64,000 nucleotides of DNA from an uncultured Bacteroidia bacterium (GTDB lineage: Bacteria > Bacteroidota > Bacteroidia > Bacteroidales > F082). The notes under the pieces were generated by a model that was not told the origin of the DNA, did no database searches, and saw only the letters and a program-made list of their open reading frames with translations. A program made the position numbers and the translations under genes. How positions within the stretch are numbered: position 1 is the first letter of the stretch; every line of letters starts with the position of its first letter. This document shows positions 50,856-59,029 of this stretch, piece by piece. Where the stretch lies: assembly GCA_902774295.1 (NCBI GenBank), contig CACYHP010000003.1, forward strand, positions 1 through 64,000, in the 5' to 3' direction.

Positions 50856-52385
50856 ATGAAGTTGTTTTATCGACATATTGTTTTTATTTCATTGTTACTC
50901 ATAGCATTATGCTTTAACTCCTGTAACAAGAAATCCATACCGACAGAGATTATGGACTTTAAAAACAGTTATGAAAACACCGACGAGCATATCGACAAAT
51001 TGGCAAAAATTGCCGACAGCTGTTCCGATTTTTACGCCAACGACCCCATTTTTCTTGAAAAAAAGTCACAAATTTTCTTCCAAAAAGGCAGAAAAGAACA
51101 TAAAAAATTCGATTATCTGAATGCCGCAAAAGCTTTTATTGAGTCATACGATTCACAGAAAGCCCTAATTTCTTTGAAAAAAGAGACCGACAACGACGAT
51201 TTTCATTACCTCGGACAGATTCTCGACAATATCGGCGACGTGTATTCCGATGTCAACAGTTTGAAACCAGCCTCATATTTTTATGATCAGGCCCTTCTGC
51301 AGTTTGAAAACGCCAGCCGCCAACATGAAGTCATCGACATGCTATTAAAAATAGGTGACCTCTATCTGCACAACCATATTTCAAACATTGCGCTCCTCAA
51401 CTACGAGACAGCTGAAGAAAAGAAAAACCTTACTGAAGAGCAATACGATCTCATCCAGATTAAAAAAGGAATAGCATTATACGACATTTCGGATATAAAT
51501 TCTGCCGATTCCACATATGGAAGAATGTGGACAAAATCGCCGCATCTAATTGAGTTTCAGTATTTTACAGCATGCCATTTTTATTACAACAACAAATTTG
51601 ACACTGCCCTGCCCTATTTGCTGAAATGTTTTGACGATGGCGACAAAAAACTCAAGGTAGAAGCCGCGGAAATGCTCGCTAGCATCTACTTTTCACTCAA
51701 TCAACACGACAAAGAGCTATACTACGCACAGTATCAAGCGAAAGCTCAATCGGCAGAGGCACGCCTCACACCTGTAAAGATGGAACTCGACAATGTTTAT
51801 GAGAAATTTGTCACCGACAACAACCCGAACAAATCAGATAAGTCACACAGTTTCAATGGTTTAATTTGGATTCTCTTTGTTGTCATCATTATATTAGTAA
51901 TAGGTGTTATTGCATTTTATCAATACACAAAAAGAAATGCAGCAAACAAAGAAACAACAGCCGAGACCGTCAAAGAAACGCCAAAACGTACTTATGAAGA
52001 GGATTATCAGCTATTTGTAAACTCCAAGATTTACAAGGAAATCAAAGAATCGCTTGAAGGCAAAGAGATTTTGATAAAAACAGTTGGCGACTATCCTCGA
52101 CTTGCATTGACGAAAGTCAAATTGGTGACACTCACCACCACTTTCAACGAGTCGTTTCCTAATTTAACACATTCATTATCAAATACTTACCCAGCATTAA
52201 CTCCTGCTGATTTCAGGTTTATCATCTTAAGTTTCATGGGCTTCTCAAATCTTGAGATTGCGGTCTTGCTCAAGCAGACATACAGCTCAGCCAACAAACG
52301 AGGCAACCGTATTGAGAGTATTTTAGGCACTCAACAAGAACTAAATCACTTTATTCCGGGCTTTTTTAGCACTTTCAAGTACTAA
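50856..52385 (+). CDS. Membrane TPR protein with C-terminal LuxR-like HTH
   Basis: A 509-residue protein read as a transmembrane one-component regulator. The N-terminus MKLFYRHIVFISLLLIALC is a signal, possibly lipoprotein (FNSC). Residues about 30-340 are helical TPR-like repeats outside the cytoplasm. A membrane helix follows at about 343-366 (LIWILFVVIIILVIGVIAFY). The cytoplasmic tail ends in a helix-turn-helix-like segment, PADFRFIILSFMGFSNLEIA then VLLKQTYSSANKRGNRIESI, which matches the LuxR-like tail of Bacteroidetes TPR regulators. DNA binding is inferred. It lies 140 bases upstream of a GWxTD-protein gene on the same strand. Confidence 0.75.
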   Translation: MKLFYRHIVFISLLLIALCFNSCNKKSIPTEIMDFKNSYENTDEHIDKLAKIADSCSDFYANDPIFLEKKSQIFFQKGRKEHKKFDYLNAAKAFIESYDSQKALISLKKETDNDDFHYLGQILDNIGDVYSDVNSLKPASYFYDQALLQFENASRQHEVIDMLLKIGDLYLHNHISNIALLNYETAEEKKNLTEEQYDLIQIKKGIALYDISDINSADSTYGRMWTKSPHLIEFQYFTACHFYYNNKFDTALPYLLKCFDDGDKKLKVEAAEMLASIYFSLNQHDKELYYAQYQAKAQSAEARLTPVKMELDNVYEKFVTDNNPNKSDKSHSFNGLIWILFVVIIILVIGVIAFYQYTKRNAANKETTAETVKETPKRTYEEDYQLFVNSKIYKEIKESLEGKEILIKTVGDYPRLALTKVKLVTLTTTFNESFPNLTHSLSNTYPALTPADFRFIILSFMGFSNLEIAVLLKQTYSSANKRGNRIESILGTQQELNHFIPGFFSTFKY

Positions 52386-52431
52386 AATCACCATATCGTA
52401 ATTATTTGTAAATCAGATAATTACAGAGATT

Positions 52432-52450
52432 TCTTCCACATTTTTCCACA
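52432..52450 (+). promoter_or_regulatory. Two TTCCACA motifs upstream of the GWxTD gene
   Basis: TCTTCCACA (52432-52440) and TTTTCCACA (52442-52450) in tandem, 10 bases apart. Same motif as the cluster at 41349-41402; about 40-55 bases upstream of the -24-like element at 52487. Confidence 0.4.
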
Positions 52451-52486
52451 AAAAACACCTCCAAAATCCTTGACAAATTTTTCTCA

Positions 52487-52502
52487 TGGTAGTAATTTTG
52501 CA
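52487..52502 (+). promoter_or_regulatory. Promoter of the GWxTD gene (sigma-54-like and -7-box overlap)
   Basis: TGGTAGTAATTTTGCA has the GG-N10-GC doublets and TTGCA of a sigma-54 promoter but departs from TGGCAC at two bases of the -24 element, and has T at the R position. The same bases contain TAATTTTG, a housekeeping -7 box, so either polymerase form could use it. Confidence 0.35.
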
Positions 52503-52525
52503 CTCGAAACAAAATTATGTGCATC

Positions 52526-54013
52526 ATGAAAAAGTTATTTCTAATCAGCTTAATGGTAATGCTTGGTGTTACGGTTTGCGCCCAGCAAAAAAAATCATTG
52601 AACGCATATATATCGTATGCGGTTTTTGATACTCCTGGCGAAAACTCGACACCTTACGTTGAGACATATATAACATTTGATAAAAGCAGCCTCGTATATG
52701 TTAAAAATGAGGATGGTCAGTACACTGCCACAATCAATGTTACCGTAATGTTCAAGCAATGGGAATCGGTTCAGAACTTCGGAAAATACTCACTGACAAG
52801 CCCAATGGTAGCTGATACAACAGGAATTACTGGATTTTTCATGGATATGCAGCGCTATTCTCTTGATAACGGCACATATAATTTTGAGGTGATTCTTGAA
52901 GATGCCAACAACAAGAGCGACAAACCATACAAAGCTATCGACCAGATAATTATAGATTTTCCTGAAACATTCTGTATTTCAAGTATCCTGAGCCTTGAAA
53001 GCTTCACGAAAGCAGAAAAAGAGAACAATACGACGAGAAACGGATACGATATCATCCCTATGGTTTTACCATACTATCCGGAGACACTCAACAAACTGAC
53101 ATTCTACGCTGAGATCTACAACGCAAAGAAACAACTCGGTGAAGGTGAGAAATATCTGCTCAACACATATATCTGCGCTTTTGAGAACAACACAGTATTA
53201 AACAACTTCTATTTCACTAAACGAATGACAGCCAAGGATATAGATGTCATCATAAACAATATGGACATCAGCAATCTTCCTTCAGGCAACTATTATCTTG
53301 TGCTCGAAGCGCGCGACAGAAACAACGAAATCATCGGTTTGAACCGTTATTTCTTCCAGAGAAGCAATCCTTATTATCAGATTGATAACACACTGCTCGC
53401 TGCCATCAATCCTGACGATGTCTTTAGCGGCAGCATCAATAATCTCGACACAATTCGCGAATATATCAAGATGCTCTCACCTATCTCGACATTGGTTGAG
53501 AAAGACTATGCCTACGAGCTTATAAAAAGCGATGACATCAGAACGATGCAGCAATACTTCTACACATTCTGGTCAAGCAGAAACAAGTTAGAACCTAAAC
53601 GGGCTTGGCTTGACTATTATGCTCAGGTTCAGAGAGTTAACGCTTCTTTCAAAACCGTCAACGGCAAAGGATATGACTCCGATCGAGGCCAGGTATTCTT
53701 GAAATATGGCGTTCCTGACAGAATTGTGGAGAGCTACTTCGAACCTGGCGCCTATCCATATGAGATCTGGCATTATTACGTCCTCGGCAATAGCCAGCGT
53801 AACAAGAAATTCGTGTTCATGACTCAAGATCTCGTGACAAATGATTTCAAACTGATCCACTCCGATGCTACAGGTGAGATCAGCAACTACAGATGGCCTA
53901 ATATAGTCTATTCTGGAACATACGGCTCATATTTCGATTACGGTGTAGATGGTGCAGCCAATCCAAACTCATACGGCGACAAAGCTGTTGATTACTACGA
54001 AAACCCACGATAA
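52526..54013 (+). CDS. GWxTD-domain exported protein
   Basis: A 495-residue exported protein. The start at 52526 (MKKLFLISLMVMLGVTVCAQ) gives a clean signal peptide; an ATG three codons upstream is possible. The N-terminal 300 residues are beta-rich. The C-terminal 180 residues carry the GWxTD-domain pattern (AWLDYYAQVQRVNASF, SDRGQVFLKYGVPDRIV, YEIWHYY). GWxTD proteins are common in Bacteroidetes and their function is unknown. It may be a target of the membrane TPR/HTH protein upstream or of sigma-54 control. A terminator follows at 54042. Confidence 0.82.
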   Translation: MKKLFLISLMVMLGVTVCAQQKKSLNAYISYAVFDTPGENSTPYVETYITFDKSSLVYVKNEDGQYTATINVTVMFKQWESVQNFGKYSLTSPMVADTTGITGFFMDMQRYSLDNGTYNFEVILEDANNKSDKPYKAIDQIIIDFPETFCISSILSLESFTKAEKENNTTRNGYDIIPMVLPYYPETLNKLTFYAEIYNAKKQLGEGEKYLLNTYICAFENNTVLNNFYFTKRMTAKDIDVIINNMDISNLPSGNYYLVLEARDRNNEIIGLNRYFFQRSNPYYQIDNTLLAAINPDDVFSGSINNLDTIREYIKMLSPISTLVEKDYAYELIKSDDIRTMQQYFYTFWSSRNKLEPKRAWLDYYAQVQRVNASFKTVNGKGYDSDRGQVFLKYGVPDRIVESYFEPGAYPYEIWHYYVLGNSQRNKKFVFMTQDLVTNDFKLIHSDATGEISNYRWPNIVYSGTYGSYFDYGVDGAANPNSYGDKAVDYYENPR

Positions 54014-54041
54014 CATACCACACATACTTTGTTTCGATAAT

Positions 54042-54075
54042 GGGGCTTGATGAGAATCGAGCTCCTTATCTTTTT
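54042..54075 (+). terminator. Terminator of the GWxTD gene
   Basis: A 10-bp stem GGGGCTTGAT/ATCGAGCTCC (two G-U pairs, GAGA loop, 54042-54065) is followed by TTATCTTTTT. Confidence 0.75.
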
Positions 54076-54143
54076 AGAGTGGAGAGTTGAGAGTGTAGAG
54101 TTTAGAGTAGTTTTAAAGTTTATAGTTTAAAGTTTATAAGTTT
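54076..54143. repeat. AGAGTTGAGAGT / TTTAAAGTTTATA phrase repeats
   Basis: Near-tandem words GAGTGGAGAGTTGAGAGTG and then AAAGTTTATAGTTTAAAG and AGTTTATAAG fill most of the gap between the GWxTD gene and the glycosyltransferase gene. Confidence 0.5.
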
Positions 54144-54156
54144 ACAAAAAATTTTG

Positions 54157-54164
54157 TATCTTTG
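54157..54164 (+). promoter_or_regulatory. -7 box of the glycosyltransferase gene, leaderless arrangement
   Basis: TATCTTTG ends five bases before the ATG at 54170. A weak -33 (TTTA, 54133-54136) stands 20 bases upstream. Confidence 0.5.
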
Positions 54165-54169
54165 CCGTC

Positions 54170-55189
54170 ATGAAAAAAGTTGCGGTAGTCATATTGAACT
54201 ATAACGGAAAGAAGTTCCTTGAGAAGTTCCTTCCGACAGTCATCGAGCACAGCTCCGATGTAGCTGACATTATCGTCGCTGACAATGCCTCCACCGATGA
54301 CTCCGTAGCTTTCATGAAGTCAGTTTTCCCAGATATCAGATTGATAATCAACAACAATAACGACGGCTTTTCAACCGGTTACAATCTCGCATTGCGTCAA
54401 GTTGAAGCTAAATATTATTGCTTGTTAAATTCTGATATCGAGGTAACTCCACATTGGATCGAGCCTGTTATCGAGCTGATGGAGAGCGATGACACTATAG
54501 CAGCTTGCCAGCCAAAGATTCTCTCGTATTACGACAAAGAAAAGTTCGAATATGCCGGTGCCGGTGGCGGTTTCATCGACAAATATGGCTATCCTTTCTG
54601 CCGTGGCCGCGTTTTTCAGCATCTTGAAACCGACAACGGACAATATGACGATATTAAAGAAGTCTTCTGGGCGACTGGAGCCTGCATGTTTGTAAGATCT
54701 GACGTTTATCACAAATTCGGCGGTTTGGACGACAGTTTCTTTGCACACATGGAAGAAATCGATTTCTGCTGGCGCGTGAAAAACATGGATTACAAAGTGA
54801 TGTATTGCCCACAATCCAAGGTTTTTCATATCGGCGGAGGCACCTTACCCAAGAGCTCGGCAAGAAAGACATATCTCAACTTCAGGAACAACCTGTCATT
54901 GCTGATGAAAAACCTTCCCAAAGGTGCTGTTTTTCCAACCATTTCTTACAGAATCCTGTTGGACTGGGTTGCTGGATTAAAGTTCCTTTTCGATGGCAGT
55001 TTCGCTGATTTTTGGGCAGTAACGAGAGCACATTTTAGTTTTTACAGACATATTCCGGCACTAAGAAAAAAGAGAAACGCACTACCACAAAAGCACGTTT
55101 CACAAGTGTATCAGAAAAATATCGTTTTCAAGCACTTCCTTGAGAAAAAGAAGCTGTACACCGAACTGGATGAGAGAGACTTCTCTTGA
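54170..55189 (+). CDS. Glycosyltransferase family 2
   Basis: A 339-residue GT-A glycosyltransferase, rhamnosyltransferase-like. Nucleotide-sugar site VVILNYNGKKFLEKFLP and ADNASTDDS; metal-binding LLNSDIEVTP; acceptor-side ATGACMFVRSD and MEEIDFCWRVK. A possible membrane-association helix lies at about 255-275. Probably adds a sugar to an envelope glycan; donor and acceptor are unknown. It has no other glycan genes next to it. Confidence 0.88.
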   Translation: MKKVAVVILNYNGKKFLEKFLPTVIEHSSDVADIIVADNASTDDSVAFMKSVFPDIRLIINNNNDGFSTGYNLALRQVEAKYYCLLNSDIEVTPHWIEPVIELMESDDTIAACQPKILSYYDKEKFEYAGAGGGFIDKYGYPFCRGRVFQHLETDNGQYDDIKEVFWATGACMFVRSDVYHKFGGLDDSFFAHMEEIDFCWRVKNMDYKVMYCPQSKVFHIGGGTLPKSSARKTYLNFRNNLSLLMKNLPKGAVFPTISYRILLDWVAGLKFLFDGSFADFWAVTRAHFSFYRHIPALRKKRNALPQKHVSQVYQKNIVFKHFLEKKKLYTELDERDFS

Positions 55190-55197
55190 AATTAAAG

Positions 55198-55270
55198 GAT
55201 TATAGTCATCATTTTTCGGCTGCCACCTTCCTTCGGAAGCTGAAGGCCTTCAAAATTGATGACTATAATC
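55198..55270. terminator. Long structured hairpin between glycosyltransferase and aroQ
   Basis: A 14-bp perfect basal stem GATTATAGTCATCA (55198-55211) with its complement (55257-55270), an inner TTTT/AAAA and GGC/GCC pairing and an apical CTTCC-TTCG-GAAG hairpin. The aroQ stop codon starts at 55271. T-runs follow on the + strand. Probably a bidirectional terminator, but longer and more structured than the others here. Confidence 0.6.
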
Positions 55271-55690
55271 TTATTTTTTATTAAGGTATAATATTGCTTC
55301 AGAATATCCTTCCAAACCTTTACCAACTATAGATTTTACAGCTGCTTCAGCAGTGTATGAATGATGTCTATACTCTTCCCTTTCGTAAATATTCGAAATA
55401 TGAACCTCAACAACAGGAATTCCGATCGCTCTAACAGTGTCGGCCAAAGCTATTGATGTGTGCGCATACCCTCCGGGATTAAACACCACACCATCGAATT
55501 TACCCATTGTCTCCTGCAATTTATCAATCAAAACGCCCTCATGATTCGACTGGAACGTTTCAATATCACAATCCGGAAAACGTTTTTTAACAACCTCAAA
55601 ATATTCGTCAAGTGATTGATTACCATATATTTCTGGCTCTCGCTTGCCGATAAGGTTAAGATTCGGTCCGTTTAAAATCAAAATCTTCAT
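55271..55690 (-). CDS. aroQ: 3-dehydroquinate dehydratase, type II
   Basis: Dehydrates 3-dehydroquinate in the shikimate pathway. 139 residues, dodecameric class. Motifs are ILNGPNLNLIGKREPEIYG (with the catalytic Tyr), QSNHEGVLID, FNPGGYAHTS, EVHISNIYEREEYRHHSY (catalytic His). The start at 55690 is preferred over an ATG two codons upstream. It is the last gene of the leftward run that contains the P-type ATPase, nine bases after that gene. Confidence 0.94.
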   Translation of the reverse strand: MKILILNGPNLNLIGKREPEIYGNQSLDEYFEVVKKRFPDCDIETFQSNHEGVLIDKLQETMGKFDGVVFNPGGYAHTSIALADTVRAIGIPVVEVHISNIYEREEYRHHSYTAEAAVKSIVGKGLEGYSEAILYLNKK

Positions 55691-55699
55691 AATCAAAAA

Positions 55700-58420
55700 C
55701 TATCTTTTTTTCAAAAAACGTATAAGTTCACCAATAATGATAACCGGGCTGGTCCCAATGAAACAAATCAGCCAGTCTTGCCATTTCAGAGGCTCAACGC
55801 TGAACATCTCGCCACCTAAAGTGATTATGGCGAACTGTCCGACGAGAATTATCAGCAATGCGAGCTCAAAACCTCCAAAGGTCTTTGGAAGATTGCGGAA
55901 AGCCGATGTCCCTGTATGATAAGCCTTGGCGTTGAAAAGATTCCAGAACTGCATAAACACAAATATCGTGAACGTCAACGAATGCTCGTAGGTTGTATAG
56001 CTTTTTGCGCCGACGATATTTATATTGAAGAAATTTGACAGATAATCTTTTATAGAGAACTCTGTCAGACAGTTAATCTCAACATGCTTGAAATACTGAA
56101 CAAATCCTAGTAAAACCAGCACAAATATCATTCCCACGATGATTATTGATTTTATCATCGGCTTTGTCAGTATGTGCGCGTCTTTTGAGCGTGGTTTCTC
56201 ATCCATCACTGTCTCTGACGGTGGCAATGATGCCAAGGCGAGCGCCGCGAAGGTATCCATTATCAAGTTAACCCAGAGCATCTGAGTCACAGTGAGAACC
56301 GCATCGGTGCCAAGCAATGCGCCAAGCATCACCACGAGACATGCCGCCACGTTGATTGTCATCTGGAACAGCACAAAACGTTGAATATTCAGATAAAGCG
56401 AGCGTCCCCACATCACTGCGCGGACTATGCTTCTGAATGAATTGTCGAGGATAGTTATGTCGGAGGCTTCTTTCGCCACCGTTGTGCCATCGCCCATTGA
56501 GAGTCCCACTTGAGCCGCTTTCAATGCAGGAGCGTCGTTGGTGCCGTCGCCGGTGACTGCCACCACCTCGCCGTAAGACTGCTGCAGACGCACCAAGCGT
56601 TCCTTGTCCATCGGTCTGGCACGCGACATGATCTTTATTAACGGGATGCGGCGTTTTGCCTCCTCATCGGTAAGCGCCTCAAAATCCTTGCCGGAGATGT
56701 GGTTGAAATCTTTTTGATCGGTCTCTTTCCATAATCCCAGCTGACGGCCAATCTCAATGGCGGTTCCTGGAGTGTCGCCGGTCACTATTTTGACGTCTAT
56801 ACCTGCTCTTAAGCATTTTGCCACAGCATCTGCCACATCTGGACGAATCGGGTCAGCGATGGCTGTAGCCGCAACAAATATGAGATTATCAGCAATGAGA
56901 TTATCAGTTTTCGGGTCAAACGACTGCTCGTTAGGGTCAGCTTCTTTGTATGCCAAGGCAAGCGTTCTCATCGCCTTATCATTATATGCACTTAATTGAT
57001 TTACAATGGTTTCACGATATGGTTCAATATCAACGACACCATCTTTTGTGGCTATTCTGTTACAATGCGCAAGAATAATCTCAGGAGCACCTTTCACATA
57101 AAACATCGGCTTGTTGAATGTCTTCGATTCAACAATCGTAGCCATAAACTTATATTTAGTGGAGAATGGCACCTGATAAAGCAACTTCGTGTCTTCCCTA
57201 TAATCAATATAGTTAACTCCTTGATTATAAAGCCATAACAGAAGTGCACCTTCAGTAGGATTGCCTATCGCCTTAACTTTTTCTTTATCAGTAAAATCGA
57301 GAAAAGCGGTTGTATTGACGGAGATACATTCTTTTAAAACATCATTACATCCGCTATATGACAGTATGTCGTTGACACTCATCTGATTCTGTGTCAACGT
57401 GCCAGTTTTGTCGGTACAAATCACCGTAGCAGCGCCCATAGTCTCACAAGCGTGCAATTTTCTGACTAAGTTGTTGGTTACCAACATCCTACGCATACTC
57501 AGAGCAAGACTTAAGGTGACGCTCATAGGTAATCCTTCCGGAACAGCCACCACAATAATGGCAACCGCAATCATCAATGTATTCAATGCATATTGTGCAA
57601 ATCTAAGCCAGTCGATGCCGTCACCGATGCCATCAACATGAATGAAATACATTATCAAACGTATCACGAAGATCGAAGCGGCGATGATATAGCTCGCATA
57701 GCAAATCACCTGTCCGAGTTTGTCGAGTTGGATATTCAAAGGCGTTTTGACATTGTTGTCAATCTGCGAACCTTTGTAAACCTTGCCCCATTCTGTGGCG
57801 TCTCCTACCCTTTCGATCTGCACGATGCCGTGACCATCAATGACTTTGCTGCCTCGCATAACCCAATTTGAGGGATATGTAGCCTCGTTGTTGAATTCTT
57901 TCTCGTCGATGGTTTTTCGTGCCATCGGCTCGCCTGTAAGATCCGATTCGTTGACTTGCAATGAAAAAGCGTCAAGAAGGATACCGTCAGCCGGCACCTC
58001 ATCGCCTGTTTCAATAATCACGATGTCACCGACGACGATCTCGCGCCGTTGGATGAGTGTGACATTGCCTTCACGAATGACTTTCACGGTTTCCTCATCA
58101 TTAACCTGATTGAGGATGTCGAATTTTTTATTGGCGTTGACTTCGAAGATGAATCCGACGCATGTCGCCAACATTATAGCCACAAAAATTCCAAGCGGCT
58201 CAAACAAAACACTATAGCCTTCATCGGTAGTAAAATATTGATATACAGACACTCCGATGGAAAGCGCGAGGGCAATCAGCAGGATTTGAATAATCGAATC
58301 CTTGAATTTGCCCAGAAACTGATGGAATATCGACTCCTTTTGTGGAGGCGTAAGAATATTAAAGCCGTGCAAAGCACGGCTTTGTTCTACTTGTTTCTTA
58401 TCAAGTCCTTGATACTTCAT
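55700..58420 (-). CDS. P2-type calcium-transporting ATPase
   Basis: A 906-residue ion pump of the SERCA/PMCA-like class. The N-terminus is a cation-ATPase domain (LTPPQKESIFHQFLGKFKDS); the actuator loop is LTGEPMARKT (TGEP where TGES is typical); helix 4 has VAVPEGLPMSVTLSLALSM with the PEGL ion-site motif; the phosphorylation motif is CDKTGTLTQNQM; nucleotide binding FSTKYKFMATIVESK and KGAPEIIL; hinge VTGDGTNDAPALKAA. The C-terminal region has NLIMDTFAALALAS. Calcium is inferred from the PEGL motif. It follows the lipoprotein gene by two bases. Confidence 0.92.
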   Translation of the reverse strand: MKYQGLDKKQVEQSRALHGFNILTPPQKESIFHQFLGKFKDSIIQILLIALALSIGVSVYQYFTTDEGYSVLFEPLGIFVAIMLATCVGFIFEVNANKKFDILNQVNDEETVKVIREGNVTLIQRREIVVGDIVIIETGDEVPADGILLDAFSLQVNESDLTGEPMARKTIDEKEFNNEATYPSNWVMRGSKVIDGHGIVQIERVGDATEWGKVYKGSQIDNNVKTPLNIQLDKLGQVICYASYIIAASIFVIRLIMYFIHVDGIGDGIDWLRFAQYALNTLMIAVAIIVVAVPEGLPMSVTLSLALSMRRMLVTNNLVRKLHACETMGAATVICTDKTGTLTQNQMSVNDILSYSGCNDVLKECISVNTTAFLDFTDKEKVKAIGNPTEGALLLWLYNQGVNYIDYREDTKLLYQVPFSTKYKFMATIVESKTFNKPMFYVKGAPEIILAHCNRIATKDGVVDIEPYRETIVNQLSAYNDKAMRTLALAYKEADPNEQSFDPKTDNLIADNLIFVAATAIADPIRPDVADAVAKCLRAGIDVKIVTGDTPGTAIEIGRQLGLWKETDQKDFNHISGKDFEALTDEEAKRRIPLIKIMSRARPMDKERLVRLQQSYGEVVAVTGDGTNDAPALKAAQVGLSMGDGTTVAKEASDITILDNSFRSIVRAVMWGRSLYLNIQRFVLFQMTINVAACLVVMLGALLGTDAVLTVTQMLWVNLIMDTFAALALASLPPSETVMDEKPRSKDAHILTKPMIKSIIIVGMIFVLVLLGFVQYFKHVEINCLTEFSIKDYLSNFFNINIVGAKSYTTYEHSLTFTIFVFMQFWNLFNAKAYHTGTSAFRNLPKTFGGFELALLIILVGQFAIITLGGEMFSVEPLKWQDWLICFIGTSPVIIIGELIRFLKKR

Positions 58421-58422
58421 TA

Positions 58423-58998
58423 TTAGTTATTTCCGTATTCTTCCAAGGCTTTATAGAAATCGTTCTTGTACTGCTCCTGTTTGAAGTCAATCTTCAACTC
58501 TGTGTCAGCGCTCATAGTCTCAACGACTGTATTCAGAACATCTTCGCCTGAATATTCGATGCAGACATAAACAGCAATCTTACCAGGGGTGAGCTTGCTT
58601 GGCTGAGCGTCCCAGCATGTCACAGGGGTGTTTTTAAGTTTACCTTTGACAACACCAATTGACTGAATTGTACCTTTAGCGATGTTTTTCACGTTATCGC
58701 CATCACGGTGCTGCTGTGTGAACTGGTCAACTGATCTTTGAACGACAGACTCGATCATAGCCTGGATACCGTCACGTGCATTCTGCTCTGCAAAAATACG
58801 TGCTGACTGAATGTCATATTCGCTTTCAGCGATAGTCTGTGCCAGATACTTGAAATTACCTTTTGATGCTGTGCAGTCTGGGCATGGCAGTTCTGAAGGC
58901 TGATTCTGTGGTTTCTGAGCAACTTCCTTGCTTGAGCCGCATGATACTACGAGTAATGAAATCAATGCGATTCCCAAAAGTAAATTGATTTTTTTCAT
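58423..58998 (-). CDS. LPP20-like lipoprotein of unknown function
   Basis: A 191-residue lipoprotein: lipobox LLVVSC (Cys20), then LPCPDCTASKGNFKYLAQTI. The body (IFAEQNARDGIQAMIESVVQ, VKNIAKGTIQSIGVVKGKLK, KIAVYVCIEYSG) has the helix-strand layout of the LPP20/FlgP-like family that includes surface and stator-associated lipoproteins. It ends two bases before the ATPase gene. No function can be assigned. Confidence 0.65.
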   Translation of the reverse strand: MKKINLLLGIALISLLVVSCGSSKEVAQKPQNQPSELPCPDCTASKGNFKYLAQTIAESEYDIQSARIFAEQNARDGIQAMIESVVQRSVDQFTQQHRDGDNVKNIAKGTIQSIGVVKGKLKNTPVTCWDAQPSKLTPGKIAVYVCIEYSGEDVLNTVVETMSADTELKIDFKQEQYKNDFYKALEEYGNN

Positions 58999-59029
58999 GA
59001 TAATTAATTTTTAGTTAATAATTAAACAT

